From contig JAPLCN010000056.1 of assembly GCA_026392215.1 (NCBI GenBank), positions 1 to 33,668 of the forward strand: 33,668 nt of DNA. The letters are read 5' to 3'. Within the stretch, counting starts at the first letter, position 1; every line of letters starts with the position of its first letter. The notes under the pieces were generated by a model. That model saw nothing but the letters and a program-made list of their open reading frames with translations. It was not told the origin of the DNA and did not search any database. The position numbers were made by a program, and so were the translations under genes. Origin of the DNA: Actinomycetota bacterium (lineage in GTDB: Bacteria; Actinomycetota; Humimicrobiia; Humimicrobiales; Humimicrobiaceae). This document shows, in pieces, positions 9,327 through 18,003 of the stretch.

Positions 9327-10367
9327 ATGGTTGATTACAAGGATTATTATAAGGTTCTTGGTGTCAGCAAGAGCGCAACAGAAGATGAAATAAAAAAAGC
9401 ATACAGGAAGCTGGCAAAACAGTACCATCCGGATGCAAATAGAAATAATCCGGAAGCTACAGAAAAGTTCAAGGGAATTGGTGAAGCTTATGAAGTTTTG
9501 AAAAATCCTGAAAAACGCTCAAGGTATAACCAGTTAGGTTCAAACTGGAAGGCTTATTCAAGAGCTGGAGACGGGGCTGGTGCAGGATGGCCGGGTGGAG
9601 CACAATGGCAAGGTACAGGGACTGGCGGTTCATCTGACTTCAGCGGTTCAGGATTTGATTATGGAGACTTAGGTGGAGGGTTCTCGGACTTTTTTGAAAC
9701 ATTTTTTGGCAAGGGCTCTGATTCAAGATTTCAGGACTTTTCATCTTCCTATGGCAGTTCAGGTTCCGGGGGAAAACAAAGTCAGAGGACTGGATGGAAA
9801 AGCAGAAGAACTGCTGAAAAAGGCCAAGACATAGAATCAAAACTAACTATTACTTTAAGGGAAGTATTTTTTGGAACAGAAAGGTCTTTAAGGTTGCAAA
9901 GTCAGGATGGAAAATTAAGAACAATAAATGTAAAAATTCCAAAAGGCATTAAAGATGGCGGAAAAATAAGGGTTACCGGAGAAGGCGGGAAAAGCGGTGC
10001 CGGAGGTGCTTCAGGAGACTTATACCTTTTAATTGAAATAAACCCCCATCATTTTTTCACAAGAAAAGAAGATAATTTATATTGTGAAATCCCGGTTACA
10101 GTTAAGGAGGCAATTTTTGGCGCAGCAATTGATGTTCCAACATTTGCAGGCTCCGTTTCTGTTAAGCTTCCTGCAGGAACACAATCAGGCAGGACTTTAA
10201 GGTTAAAAGGCAAGGGGATGCCGCAGATTAAAAGTGTTGATTTTGGAGATTTATATGCAAAAATAAAAATAGTTATCCCTGAGAATATGACAGTCCAACA
10301 AAAAAAGCATCTTGAGGAATTTTCAAAAATATATAACGAAAATCCGAGGGGTAAAATCATTATTTAG
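9327..10367 (+). CDS. dnaJ: J-domain co-chaperone without zinc finger (CbpA/DnaJ type II)
   Basis: It stimulates DnaK ATPase activity and delivers substrates. The J domain spans residues 1-70 with the HPD triad at 34-36. A Gly/Phe/Ser-rich linker follows (about 75-150, with repeated [12 protein letters not shown]-like segments). Two C-terminal beta domains then run from about 165 to 346 ([43 protein letters not shown]). There are no CxxCxGxG zinc repeats, so it is type II. A good Shine-Dalgarno (AAGGTGA) precedes the ATG. It is followed after 11 bases by clpB. Confidence 0.93.
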   Translation: MVDYKDYYKVLGVSKSATEDEIKKAYRKLAKQYHPDANRNNPEATEKFKGIGEAYEVLKNPEKRSRYNQLGSNWKAYSRAGDGAGAGWPGGAQWQGTGTGGSSDFSGSGFDYGDLGGGFSDFFETFFGKGSDSRFQDFSSSYGSSGSGGKQSQRTGWKSRRTAEKGQDIESKLTITLREVFFGTERSLRLQSQDGKLRTINVKIPKGIKDGGKIRVTGEGGKSGAGGASGDLYLLIEINPHHFFTRKEDNLYCEIPVTVKEAIFGAAIDVPTFAGSVSVKLPAGTQSGRTLRLKGKGMPQIKSVDFGDLYAKIKIVIPENMTVQQKKHLEEFSKIYNENPRGKIII

Positions 10368-10378
10368 AGGTGATAAAA

Positions 10379-12979
10379 ATGCAATTTGAAAAATTTACTA
10401 TAAAAGCACAGGAAGCTGTTTCAGCTGCCAATACTATCGCTATGGATAATGGCAATCAGGAAATAGCAGATGTTCATTTAATAAATGCCTTGCTTGAGCA
10501 GGAGGGGGGAATTATTATTCCTATCCTTCAAAAACTTGAAATAAATCTGGAAGATTTTAATAAAAAAATTAATGGCGAGCTGAAGAAATATCCAAAAGTT
10601 TCCGGAGCAAACATACAGGTTTATTTAAGCCCGGAGCTTAACAATACTTTAAGTGTTGCTTTAAAAGAAGCGCAGCAGTTAAAAGATGATTATGTAAGCA
10701 CTGAACATTTGCTCATCGCTCTTTCTGAAAGCAAGAGCAGGATTGGAGAAATTCTTAGGCAATTTCAAATCTCCAAGTCAAAAATATACCAGATTCTTGT
10801 TGAAATCAGAGGGAACCAAAGAGTGACAGATCAGAATCCTGAAGATAAATACCAGGCTCTTCAAAAATTTGGCAAAGACATAACTGAACTTGCGCGAAAA
10901 GGCAAACTTGATCCTGTTATTGGCAGGGATGATGAGATCAGGAGAGTTATACAGGTTCTGTCAAGAAGGACTAAAAACAACCCGGTGCTGATAGGTGAGC
11001 CCGGTGTCGGGAAAACTGCCATAGCTGAAGGGCTTGCCCAGAGAATTGTATCCGGTGATATTCCTGAAGGCCTGAAAGGGAAAACGGTTTTTGCACTGGA
11101 TATGGGGGCAATTATAGCTGGAGCAAAATACAGAGGCGAGTTCGAAGACAGGTTGAAGGCAGTTCTAAAGGAAATTTCAAAATCAGAAGGCAAAATAATT
11201 TTATTTATAGATGAACTCCATACTGTTGTTGGAGCAGGTGCTGCAGAAGGAGCTATTGATGCATCAAATATGTTAAAACCTATGCTTGCAAGGGGAGAAC
11301 TTCACATGATTGGAGCTACAACCCTTGATGAGTATAGAAAATATATTGAAAAGGATGCTGCTCTGGAAAGAAGATTTCAGACAGTATTTGTAAGCGAACC
11401 TAATATTGAAGATACAATTGCGATACTCAGAGGGCTGAAAGAAAAATATGAAATCCATCATGGGGTGAGAATAAAGGATTCAGCATTGATTTCGGCTGCA
11501 ATGCTTTCAGGCAGATATATAACTGACAGGTTTCTGCCGGATAAAGCTATTGATTTGATTGATGAGGCTGCTTCAAAGTTAAGAATTGAAATAGACAGCT
11601 TGCCTACAGAAATTGATGAGATAGAGAGAAAAGTCAAACAGCTTGAAATAGAAGAGCAGGCTTTAAAGAAAGAAAAAGACAAACCTTCTTTGGAGAGAAT
11701 GGGGAAAATCAGGGAAGAGCTGGCACAGCTGAAAGAAAAAAGCACTGGTATGAAAGCTCACTGGCAGAAAGAAAAGGATCTTATAAAAAATATCCAGTCA
11801 ATTAAGGAAGAAATAGAAAAAACAAAAATAGCAGCAGAGCAGGCGGAAAGAAACGCAGATCTGCAAAAAGCTGCTGAATTAAAATACGGGAAATTGCTGG
11901 AGCTTGATAAAAAGCTTAAAGAGGGAAATGAAAAACTGGTAGTGCTTCAAAAAGATACAAAAATGCTTAAAGAAGAGGTGGATGATGAAGACATTGCTGA
12001 AATAATTTCAAAATGGACAGGAATTCCACTTTCAAGGCTTATGGAAGGTGAAGTTGAAAAACTTATCTATATGGAAGAAAGGCTCAAACAAAGAGTTGTA
12101 GGGCAGGAAGAAGCCATTATATCAGTATCTAATGCTATCAGGCGGGCAAGAGCAGGGCTGGGAGATCCAAATAAGCCAATAGGTTCGTTTATTTTTCTGG
12201 GACCGACTGGTGTTGGCAAAACAGAGCTTTCCAAAGCTTTAGCAGAATTTCTGTTTGATAATGAGCATGCTATGGTAAGAATAGATATGTCAGAATATAT
12301 GGAGAAACATACAGTTTCAAGATTAATAGGAGCTCCCCCGGGTTATGTGGGATATGAAGAAGGCGGCTATTTAACTGAAGCTGTTAGAAGAAGGCCTTAT
12401 TGCGTTATACTTCTTGATGAAATTGAAAAAGCCCATCCCGATGTATTTAATATTTTGCTTCAGATAATGGATGACGGAAGATTAACTGACGGGCATGGAA
12501 GAACAGTTGATTTTAAAAATGCCGTTCTTATTATGACTTCAAACATAGGGAGCCAGTATATTATTGAACTTGGCAAAAAAGATGAAAAGGAGATAGAAAA
12601 ACGGGTCAGAGAGGCAATGAAGGATTATTTCAAGCCCGAATTTTTAAACAGGGTGGATGATATTATAATTTTCCACAGACTTGGAATTAAGGAAATAAAA
12701 GAAATAGTGCTAATCGGACTTAAAAAGCTGATTGAATCTCTTGAAGACAGAAAAATTAAGCTTGAAATTAGCGAAAGCGCTAGAGAGCTTATTGCTAATG
12801 AAGGTTTTGATCCAATATATGGAGCTCGACCGCTTAAAAGAGTTATTCAAAATGAGATCCAGAATGTACTGGCTATGAAAATTTTAAACGGGGAAATTAA
12901 AGAAGGTGATACTGTTGCAATTGGTACAACTGGTCCGGAAGGTAAAAAATTATCTTTTGAAGTAAAAAAATCGCAGTAA
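10379..12979 (+). CDS. clpB: ClpB disaggregase (AAA+ Hsp104 family)
   Basis: A hexameric ATP-driven disaggregase that acts with DnaK/DnaJ. It has an N-terminal Clp-N domain (about 1-145), a first AAA+ module with Walker A GEPGVGKT (206-213) and Walker B LFIDELH, and a coiled-coil M domain (about 400-530, rich in Lys/Glu) that distinguishes ClpB from ClpA and ClpC. A second AAA+ module has GPTGVGKT (608-615) and [12 protein letters not shown], followed by the D2 small domain. I place the start at ATG 10379, preceded by AGAGGTG at proper distance; the GTG at 10370 would fall inside that ribosome site. The 866 residues match ClpB. It is the last gene of the heat-shock operon. Confidence 0.97.
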   Translation: MQFEKFTIKAQEAVSAANTIAMDNGNQEIADVHLINALLEQEGGIIIPILQKLEINLEDFNKKINGELKKYPKVSGANIQVYLSPELNNTLSVALKEAQQLKDDYVSTEHLLIALSESKSRIGEILRQFQISKSKIYQILVEIRGNQRVTDQNPEDKYQALQKFGKDITELARKGKLDPVIGRDDEIRRVIQVLSRRTKNNPVLIGEPGVGKTAIAEGLAQRIVSGDIPEGLKGKTVFALDMGAIIAGAKYRGEFEDRLKAVLKEISKSEGKIILFIDELHTVVGAGAAEGAIDASNMLKPMLARGELHMIGATTLDEYRKYIEKDAALERRFQTVFVSEPNIEDTIAILRGLKEKYEIHHGVRIKDSALISAAMLSGRYITDRFLPDKAIDLIDEAASKLRIEIDSLPTEIDEIERKVKQLEIEEQALKKEKDKPSLERMGKIREELAQLKEKSTGMKAHWQKEKDLIKNIQSIKEEIEKTKIAAEQAERNADLQKAAELKYGKLLELDKKLKEGNEKLVVLQKDTKMLKEEVDDEDIAEIISKWTGIPLSRLMEGEVEKLIYMEERLKQRVVGQEEAIISVSNAIRRARAGLGDPNKPIGSFIFLGPTGVGKTELSKALAEFLFDNEHAMVRIDMSEYMEKHTVSRLIGAPPGYVGYEEGGYLTEAVRRRPYCVILLDEIEKAHPDVFNILLQIMDDGRLTDGHGRTVDFKNAVLIMTSNIGSQYIIELGKKDEKEIEKRVREAMKDYFKPEFLNRVDDIIIFHRLGIKEIKEIVLIGLKKLIESLEDRKIKLEISESARELIANEGFDPIYGARPLKRVIQNEIQNVLAMKILNGEIKEGDTVAIGTTGPEGKKLSFEVKKSQ

Positions 12980-13015
12980 AATAGTTGTTAAAAATTTTTT
13001 CTTCAGGGGAAAAAC

Positions 13016-13135
13016 ATGGTCAATTTTTACCATACGATTTCCGGCTTGAGTGCTGCAACTGTCATCCTTAAAAAATACAGAAAAATAGTATATACTTACG
13101 ATAGAAATATGAAAGATAAGGTTACAGTACTCTAA
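13016..13135 (+). CDS. possible small protein, 39 residues
   Basis: A short open frame after clpB begins with an ATG at 13016, preceded by CAGGGGAAA at a suitable distance, and ends at TAA 13133. The product starts MVNFYHTISGLSAATVILKK and has no recognisable domain. It may be spurious; the ribosome site is the only support. Confidence 0.25.
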   Translation: MVNFYHTISGLSAATVILKKYRKIVYTYDRNMKDKVTVL

Positions 13136-13179
13136 AACCGGTAACTTTTGAAAAACTTTACAGACTGTTTTACAGAGCT

Positions 13180-13521
13180 ATGAGAATAGTGACAGAAAAT
13201 ATTAAATTATCAGAATTAAGAGAGATGACTGCTGTAATGCTTGGCAACCTGGTAAAAGCCGTTGTAGATATTAAAAAAGAAATAATGGTCGTAGATGCTG
13301 AGCTCCATTCTGATGAAGAAGCGTTACTTATAAAAGAAGGCTCAAGGCAGCAGGATATCTGGGGAATAAACATTTATCCCGATCTGCCAGCAGATCAACG
13401 TATAGAATTTGATTCAATGATAAATTTAAGGCCAAGGCTTGGAAACCGGACCCGAGGCATTGAAGACCCGGAGATACGTAACAGAATAAAATTGATTGTA
13501 AACAGATTAATAGAAGAATGA
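13180..13521 (+). CDS. DUF5674 family protein
   Basis: A 113-residue protein of unknown function. The stretches KAVVDIKKEIMVVDAELHSDEEALL, QQDIWGINIYP and IEFDSMINLRPRLGNRTRGIEDP match what I remember of DUF5674, a small family scattered in bacteria and archaea. It has no signal peptide or membrane segment. No clear Shine-Dalgarno precedes the ATG. It lies 9 bases before the next small gene, so the two are probably translated from one message. Confidence 0.7.
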   Translation: MRIVTENIKLSELREMTAVMLGNLVKAVVDIKKEIMVVDAELHSDEEALLIKEGSRQQDIWGINIYPDLPADQRIEFDSMINLRPRLGNRTRGIEDPEIRNRIKLIVNRLIEE

Positions 13522-13530
13522 GACATAAAA

Positions 13531-13860
13531 ATGACAGTCTATCATAAAGACCTTAAAAAAAGATGGCATGATTTAAGCCTGATGGAACAGCTTGCAAATG
13601 TAGGAAGCGAGGTCGAAAGGGCGCTTAACTGGCAGGAAAAAGGTAATCTGGAATATACTGTAATATCTTTTGAAAGATCCCTTGAATTGCTTGATTATAC
13701 TACTGAAGAAATGGATGACTTTTACAGGTTAAAAGAACTTAAAAGACTTAGGGAAGTTTTAGTAGATTATTTTGCAGGCCAGAATATTTATCATTCCAGT
13801 GCAAGGTTATTTAGAAATTATTTTTATGGATTTAATTATGCAGCCTCTCTTTCAAGATAA
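13531..13860 (+). CDS. conserved-looking hypothetical protein paired with DUF5674
   Basis: A 109-residue, helix-rich soluble protein. Residues about 15-60 (LSLMEQLANVGSEVERALNWQEKGN and a following FERSLELLDYT) could form a TPR-like helix pair, and the C-terminus has many aromatic residues (YFAGQNIYHSS, YFYGFNYAASL). I recall similar uncharacterised small proteins but no named family. The 9-base spacing from DUF5674 suggests a shared function. No signal peptide is present. Confidence 0.6.
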   Translation: MTVYHKDLKKRWHDLSLMEQLANVGSEVERALNWQEKGNLEYTVISFERSLELLDYTTEEMDDFYRLKELKRLREVLVDYFAGQNIYHSSARLFRNYFYGFNYAASLSR

Positions 13861-13867
13861 AGGGCTT

Positions 13868-13978
13868 ATGGTTCCATATTTTAACCTAATTGTAGACTTG
13901 CCTGATGGAATGTATACTGTAAAGACATTCCATGACCAGCCAGAACCTATACAGATATTTGTAATAGGTAAGCCATAA
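13868..13978 (+). CDS. possible 36-residue protein or gene remnant
   Basis: A short frame starts 7 bases after the preceding stop, with a weak AAAGGG upstream. The product (MVPYFNLIVDLPDGMYTVKT and on to a VIGKP end) has alternating hydrophobic residues suggesting beta strands. It may be a fragment of a larger gene cut by the repeats that begin at 14009. Function unknown. Confidence 0.25.
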   Translation: MVPYFNLIVDLPDGMYTVKTFHDQPEPIQIFVIGKP

Positions 13979-14008
13979 ATATTACCGATATATTATACCT
14001 GGAATTAT

Positions 14009-14080
14009 AATTATAAGAACTTGCTTTTAGTGGCTTAATATATAAATTATAAGAACTTGCTTTTAGTGGCTTAATATATA
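14009..14080. repeat. tandem duplication of a 36-bp unit
   Basis: Two identical 36-base units (14009-14044 and 14045-14080), each containing AAGAACTTGCTTTTAGTGGC. The unit occurs once more at 28050-28085, where it begins the second copy of the larger repeat block. It is probably the outer end of the IS91-like remnant. Confidence 0.85.
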
Positions 14081-14196
14081 CGATACAGCAGGTATTTTAC
14101 TGGATTTTAGCATTATAAATATAAAAAACAGGCAAATTAGGGTTAATAATTAGTAAAAACAGTCCCGGTAATATAATCAGGCAGACTTTATTGTAA
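14045..14196. repeat. repeat block 1, left copy (IS91-like remnant end)
   Basis: Almost identical to 28050-28196 (one 4-base indel and about three substitutions over some 150 bases). It has no open frame on either strand. It is always followed, after a non-matching segment of 129-140 bases, by a fragment of an IS91-like transposase gene, so it likely represents a terminal region of that element. Confidence 0.85.
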
Positions 14197-14280
14197 TATT
14201 TTCCATGGACCTGGCGTTGCGGGGATAAATCCTGTTTCCACAATATACATGAAAATCCGAGTGTCTCCAGGACGTTATAA

Positions 14281-14314
14281 GCTCTGTAGTCCTATCTGCT
14301 CTGTAGTCCTATCT
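14281..14314. repeat. tandem duplication of a 17-bp unit
   Basis: GCTCTGTAGTCCTATCT occurs twice in direct succession (14281-14297, 14298-14314). It lies inside the 129-base segment that is unlike the corresponding segment of the right copy. Confidence 0.85.
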
Positions 14315-14325
14315 ATCTGTAATAA

Positions 14326-14510
14326 GTCCCTTTTTCTTTAGCATTGAAAGTACCTTGTGTCTGAATAGAGGCTTAAAGACCATCCGCACTTTTTTTGGGC
14401 AGGGGGGACGTGTAAAACATGCCACTCTCTTTAAAGCATCCATCAGCGGCAAGTATATGAAGATGAGGACTGGCGCCAGGAAAGTCTCCAAATGTCTGGA
14501 TGATCGATTT
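14326..14510 (-). pseudogene. IS91-like (Y2 HUH) transposase fragment, left copy
   Basis: The minus strand reads IQTFGDFPGASPHLHILAADGCF, with an HLH that fits the HUH motif of IS91-family (Y2_Tnp) transposases, then MFYTSPLPKK. One frame over it continues as KVRMVFKPLFRHKVLSMLKKKGLI, also typical of the family. It is therefore a short internal piece with a frameshift. Bases 14326-14502 match 28337-28510 closely, and 14433-14502 also match 15493-15562. Confidence 0.75.
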
Positions 14511-14514
14511 TTTC

Positions 14515-14541
14515 TTGACAATCGAGAAACACAGGAATAAT
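14515..14541 (+). promoter_or_regulatory. possible promoter of the SPFH gene
   Basis: TTGACA followed after 15 bases by AATAAT, directly beyond the end of the IS91-like fragment and about 35 bases before the SPFH start. The spacing is short, so the call is tentative. Confidence 0.35.
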
Positions 14542-14575
14542 CTCTATCTAAAATAGTCAAAAAGGATGGTGTTTT

Positions 14576-15454
14576 ATGGGTATTATTACTAAAGCAATAA
14601 TCATAGTAGCAGCAATTATCTTTTTCTTTTTCTTAATTGGAATCAGGATTGTCAGACCTACACATCGTGGCCTAATCGAAACCCTCGGTAAATATACCGG
14701 TTTCGCCCAACCTGGGTTTCATTGGATTGTGTTTATTCTTCAAAAACTGTATCTTGTTGATATTAGGGAGCAGTTGGTCAATGCAGATCCGCAGGTAATT
14801 ATAACCAATGACAACTTGAATGCAACCGTGGATGCGCAAGTTTATCTAAAGGTTAAATCCGACGAAGAAAGTGTGAAGAGCTCGATGTATAATGTAACAA
14901 ATTACCGTTTTCAGGTAGTGAATCTTGCGAGAACCACCTTAAGAAATATCATCTGTACTCTTTCACTCAAATCGGCAAATAGTGAAAGAGGCAGGATTAA
15001 TACAGATCTTGACCAGACACTCAAGGTCGAGACTAAAAACTGGGGTATTGAAATCCTGCGAACTGAACTGAAAGAAATTGATCCGCCAAAAGATGTTCAA
15101 GAGACAATGAACAAGGTTGTCAAAGCGGAAAATGAGAAGATAGCTGCCGTTGACTTTGCAACAGCTGCGGAAACAAATGCAGATGGTGTGAAAAGAGCAG
15201 AAATCAAGAAGGCGGAAGGAATCAGACAGGCAAAGATTCTGGAAGCAGAGGGCGAAGCGCAGGCAATTAAATTGGTAAACGAGGCGGCTGAACATTATTT
15301 TATTGGCAATGCGCAATTATTGAGAAAACTGCAAGCTACGGAAACTGCACTTAAAAACAATTCAAAAATTGTGCTTCCTTCTGATAGTGATCTAGTCAAT
15401 GTGATCGGTGAGATGTCGGGTGTATTACCGCTTAAAAGAGAACCAAAAGAGTAG
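14576..15454 (+). CDS. SPFH/stomatin-like membrane protein
   Basis: A 292-residue membrane-anchored scaffold protein of the SPFH (prohibitin, stomatin, QmcA) group, which forms oligomers in lipid microdomains and often modulates membrane proteases. It has an N-terminal membrane helix (about 5-23) and an SPFH domain (about 24-190, with RPTHRGLIETLGKYTG, PGFHWI and LARTTLRNII). A charged coiled coil follows with the usual AEGEAQAIKL (about 190-255) and a short tail. Length and layout look intact. A Shine-Dalgarno (AAGGA) precedes the ATG. It lies alone between two direct copies of an IS91-like fragment, with no NfeD-type protease partner beside it. Confidence 0.9.
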   Translation: MGIITKAIIIVAAIIFFFFLIGIRIVRPTHRGLIETLGKYTGFAQPGFHWIVFILQKLYLVDIREQLVNADPQVIITNDNLNATVDAQVYLKVKSDEESVKSSMYNVTNYRFQVVNLARTTLRNIICTLSLKSANSERGRINTDLDQTLKVETKNWGIEILRTELKEIDPPKDVQETMNKVVKAENEKIAAVDFATAAETNADGVKRAEIKKAEGIRQAKILEAEGEAQAIKLVNEAAEHYFIGNAQLLRKLQATETALKNNSKIVLPSDSDLVNVIGEMSGVLPLKREPKE

Positions 15455-15492
15455 CAATAATCACTTAAAATGTTCAAGAATAATTTCTTTCC

Positions 15493-15585
15493 AAAGCATC
15501 CATCAGCGGCAAGTATATGAAGATGAGGACTGGCGCCAAGAAAGTCTCCAAGTGTCTGGATGGATGCAGCTGCTGCAGGCATTGC
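15493..15585 (-). pseudogene. IS91-like transposase fragment, middle copy
   Basis: The minus strand reads AAAASIQTLGDFLGASPHLHILAADGCFG, again with the HLH of the HUH motif. Bases 15493-15562 match 14433-14502 and 28441-28510 with only a few differences. The fragment is cut off on the side that extends further in the other two copies. Confidence 0.75.
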
Positions 15586-15675
15586 ACCATCTTTGCCAAT
15601 TTTAATTTTATAATATTGGCTTAATACTTCCCATGCAATTCTGGAAAGTATTGCAAGCAGTTTTCTGTCAAATAA

Positions 15676-15951
15676 AAAATAAATTCTAATATTGATCTGG
15701 ATGTTTCCAAAGATAAATTTCAGAGACAATATTGCAGGGGCGCAGAAAGTATTGATATTGGAACCTATAATACTTGCAGCAATGGTTGTCTATACTGTTA
15801 TGCCAATTACAATAGAGGAATTCTTAGACAAAACTTAAACAATCATAATCCAAAATCTCCTTTGCTTATTGGAGATATTGAGAAGGACGATAAAATATCT
15901 GAAAGAGAAGTGAAGTCATATTTAAATTTAAGTCAGGGTGGATTATTTTAA
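15676..15951 (+). pseudogene. C-terminal relic of a DUF1848 (radical-SAM-like) protein
   Basis: An open stretch without a start codon gives [19 protein letters not shown], then [30 protein letters not shown] and a stop at 15949. The C-x3-C-x2-C arrangement and the flanking text match the C-terminus of DUF1848 proteins, in which these cysteines resemble a radical-SAM iron-sulfur site. The N-terminal part is gone. Confidence 0.65.
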
Positions 15952-16029
15952 TCAATATAAGAGTGGAAATATAAGCTGTTCAAAAGTTGATTTGAAACAG
16001 AAAATTAATTTAAGTGGGGTAGTTTTAGG

Positions 16030-16395
16030 TTAACAGAAAAACATGGAACCCTTTACTACAATATGCAAAAACTATTTTCATCCCTAAAGTTAAAAAAGGC
16101 AGATGGAAGCTACGCAGCAGAGATTAAAAAAATAGCAAAAGCAGAACTTCTCATTTTAGATGATTTTGGACTGGAAACACTTGACGGCGCTTCCAGACTT
16201 TCACTTTTGGAGATATTTGAGGACAGACACGGGCTTGCCTCTACTATTATTACCAGCCAGCTTCCGGTATCTTCCTGGTATGAGGTCATTGGAGATCCTA
16301 CAATTGCTGATGCTATTTGTGACAGGATCATAAACAGCTCATACAGAATAGAATTAAAGAGTGAATCTATTAGAATAAAATATAAAATAGATTGA
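16030..16395 (+). pseudogene. istB: IstB (IS21 helper ATPase) C-terminal fragment
   Basis: The frame is open from before 16030 but lacks the N-terminal region with Walker A. It shows Walker B (AELLILDDFGLETL), the sensor stretch STIITSQLPVSSWYEVIGDPTIADAICDRI and RIELKSESIR at the C-terminus, all typical of IstB/DnaC-like helpers. The in-frame HGTLYYNMQKLF upstream of the ATG at 16063 also matches IstB, so that ATG is internal. No IstA accompanies it. Confidence 0.85.
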
Positions 16396-16464
16396 CATTT
16401 TATTTTTATTTTTTATATATTGAAAGATAAGAATTTGGATAGTCTATGGAGTGAACCCACTCCC

Positions 16465-16609
16465 TTGGACACATTGTATACTAAAATAACTTAAGTTAAA
16501 ATATGCTGATGAGGGCCTAAAAAAGAGAAAGGAAGGTCTCATCAGTTATGAGAGCAAGAAGAACATTTGATGAAAAGTTTAAAAGACAGGTTGTAGAATC
16601 GGTGTCCAA
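16465..16609 (+). mobile_element. IS3-like mini-element or deletion derivative
   Basis: TTGGACAC at 16465-16472 and GTGTCCAA at 16602-16609 form short terminal inverted repeats around 145 bases. Inside is a hairpin (CTGATGAG 16506-16513 with CTCATCAG 16538-16545) and the first codons of an IS3-type OrfA. It looks like an IS3-family element that lost nearly all its coding region. The hairpin just before the ATG could block translation from outside transcripts. Confidence 0.5.
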
Positions 16610-16643
16610 TTTCACCAGAATATGCAACTGTAAGTATTTTTAA
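16548..16643 (+). pseudogene. IS3-family OrfA N-terminal fragment
   Basis: The ATG at 16548 opens a frame of 31 codons whose first 18 (MRARRTFDEKFKRQVVES) match the start of IS3/IS911 OrfA helix-turn-helix proteins. The remaining codons run through the right inverted repeat and are unrelated. A G-rich ribosome site (GGAAGG) lies upstream inside the hairpin. Confidence 0.6.
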
Positions 16644-16838
16644 TAAATCAACCACAGAACTGCTATTAATATTATCATAACTGCTATTAATTCAGGCATT
16701 CTAAAATCAAAATATTTGCATATTTTTTGCTGTAATTATCTTAAATTAGAAAATGGTCTTTAAAATTATGCTGATTTTGCTGCTATTTTGTGTAAAATAG
16801 GGGGAAGATGGTTAATTGCTGAAACTTAAAAAATTTTC

Positions 16839-16867
16839 TTGACAAAAAATACAAGCGTTTGTATAAT
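16839..16867 (+). promoter_or_regulatory. consensus sigma70 promoter of the lacI-type gene
   Basis: TTGACA, exactly 17 bases, TATAAT: a perfect match at both hexamers. It drives the LacI-type regulator with a 5' leader of about 55-60 bases. Two operator-like palindromes overlap it. Confidence 0.85.
16849..16864. promoter_or_regulatory. LacI-type operator 1
   Basis: ATACAAGCGTTTGTAT is a 16-bp palindrome with a central CG, typical of LacI/GalR operators. It fills most of the promoter spacer and enters the -10 box, so binding should block RNA polymerase. Confidence 0.65.
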
Positions 16868-16882
16868 ACATACGATTGTATT
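16865..16882. promoter_or_regulatory. LacI-type operator 2
   Basis: AATACATACGATTGTATT has palindromic AATACA/TGTATT arms around a central CG. It begins directly after operator 1 and covers the start region; the two CG centres are 17 bases apart. Autorepression by the adjacent regulator is the simple reading. Confidence 0.6.
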
Positions 16883-16930
16883 ATTAATTAATTACTAATT
16901 TAAACAGAATAGTTATTTTAATTTAAAAAA

Positions 16931-17965
16931 ATGGCGACAATTAAAGATATTGCAAAACATGTTAAGTTAGATATTTCTACTGTATCCAGAGCGCTTAATG
17001 AAAGTCCCAGAGTCAAAGAGTCAACTAAGAAATACATAAAAAGAGTAGCTAATAAGCTTGGATACCAAAAAAATGACATTGCAAGAGGTCTGGCAACAAA
17101 AAAAACTAATACAATAGGTTTATTAATATCAGATATTAGTAACCCTTTTTTTGCAGAGCTTACTAAAGGTGTAGAATATGAAGCCAATAAAAAAGGTTAT
17201 AGTGTCATTCTTTGCAATAGCAATTGGGACCCTAAGAAAGAAAGGGACAGCATAGATGTTTTAAAAGGGAAAAGGGTAGACGGACTGCTAATACACGCTT
17301 CAATGGGACTTACCGGAATATATAAAAAAGAATATAAGGACGATAAAATCCCCGAAGTTTTTTTAGGTAATTTCTTTGATCATAAGGATTATGATGAATT
17401 TTACTATGTTTCTATTGATAATATAAAAGCAGCTCATGAGACAACATCATATTTAATTTCTTTAGGTCATAGAAGAATAGCACATATTACAGGTAATATT
17501 ACAAAGGATAATAAAGGCTACAATATTTTAATTGATAGATTAAATGGATACAAATTGGCACTTGAAGAAGCAGGGATTAAGTATAACAATGATTTGATAT
17601 TAGAAACATCTCCAGGCATATCTTCTTCTTGTAACATAACTAAAGAATTTATTAAAGAGCACAAATATGTAACAGCCATATTCGCTTCATGTGATATTAT
17701 GGCTCTGGGAGTATATAAAGCTATATTTGATCTTGGTTTAAAAATTCCGCTTGATATTTCTGTTGCAGGGTTTGATGATATTGAAATTTCTTCCTTACTA
17801 AATCCAAAATTAACTACATATGAGCAACCTAAATTTGAAATGGGGAGTGCAGCAACAAAAATACTATTAGATCTTATTAATGGAAATAAACCAGAGAAAA
17901 AGGGTTTAATATTAAAATCAAATGGATTGATAAAAAGAGAATCCTGTAAATTCCTTGAACATTAA
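16931..17965 (+). CDS. LacI/GalR-family transcriptional regulator of the sugar locus
   Basis: A DNA-binding repressor that probably responds to the sugar handled by the downstream transporter. The N-terminal helix-turn-helix and hinge (residues 1-58, ATIKDIAKHVKLDISTVSRALN) are followed by a periplasmic-binding-protein-like effector domain (GLLISDISNPFFAELTKGVE, SLGHRRIAHITG, VAGFDDIEISSLLNPKLTTYEQP). Length 344 is normal. The ATG has no Shine-Dalgarno. The next gene (UroD-fold protein 1) begins 38 bases downstream, so they are probably cotranscribed. The effector cannot be read from the sequence. Confidence 0.9.
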   Translation: MATIKDIAKHVKLDISTVSRALNESPRVKESTKKYIKRVANKLGYQKNDIARGLATKKTNTIGLLISDISNPFFAELTKGVEYEANKKGYSVILCNSNWDPKKERDSIDVLKGKRVDGLLIHASMGLTGIYKKEYKDDKIPEVFLGNFFDHKDYDEFYYVSIDNIKAAHETTSYLISLGHRRIAHITGNITKDNKGYNILIDRLNGYKLALEEAGIKYNNDLILETSPGISSSCNITKEFIKEHKYVTAIFASCDIMALGVYKAIFDLGLKIPLDISVAGFDDIEISSLLNPKLTTYEQPKFEMGSAATKILLDLINGNKPEKKGLILKSNGLIKRESCKFLEH

Positions 17966-18003
17966 GTATATATTTATTAATTTTAAGTTAAGAATTACTG
18001 AAA

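Noticed and set aside
13772-13978. 68-residue frame overlapping the end of the hypothetical gene at 13531
   Set aside because: Its first half is out of frame within a better-supported gene; only the part from 13868 could be independent.
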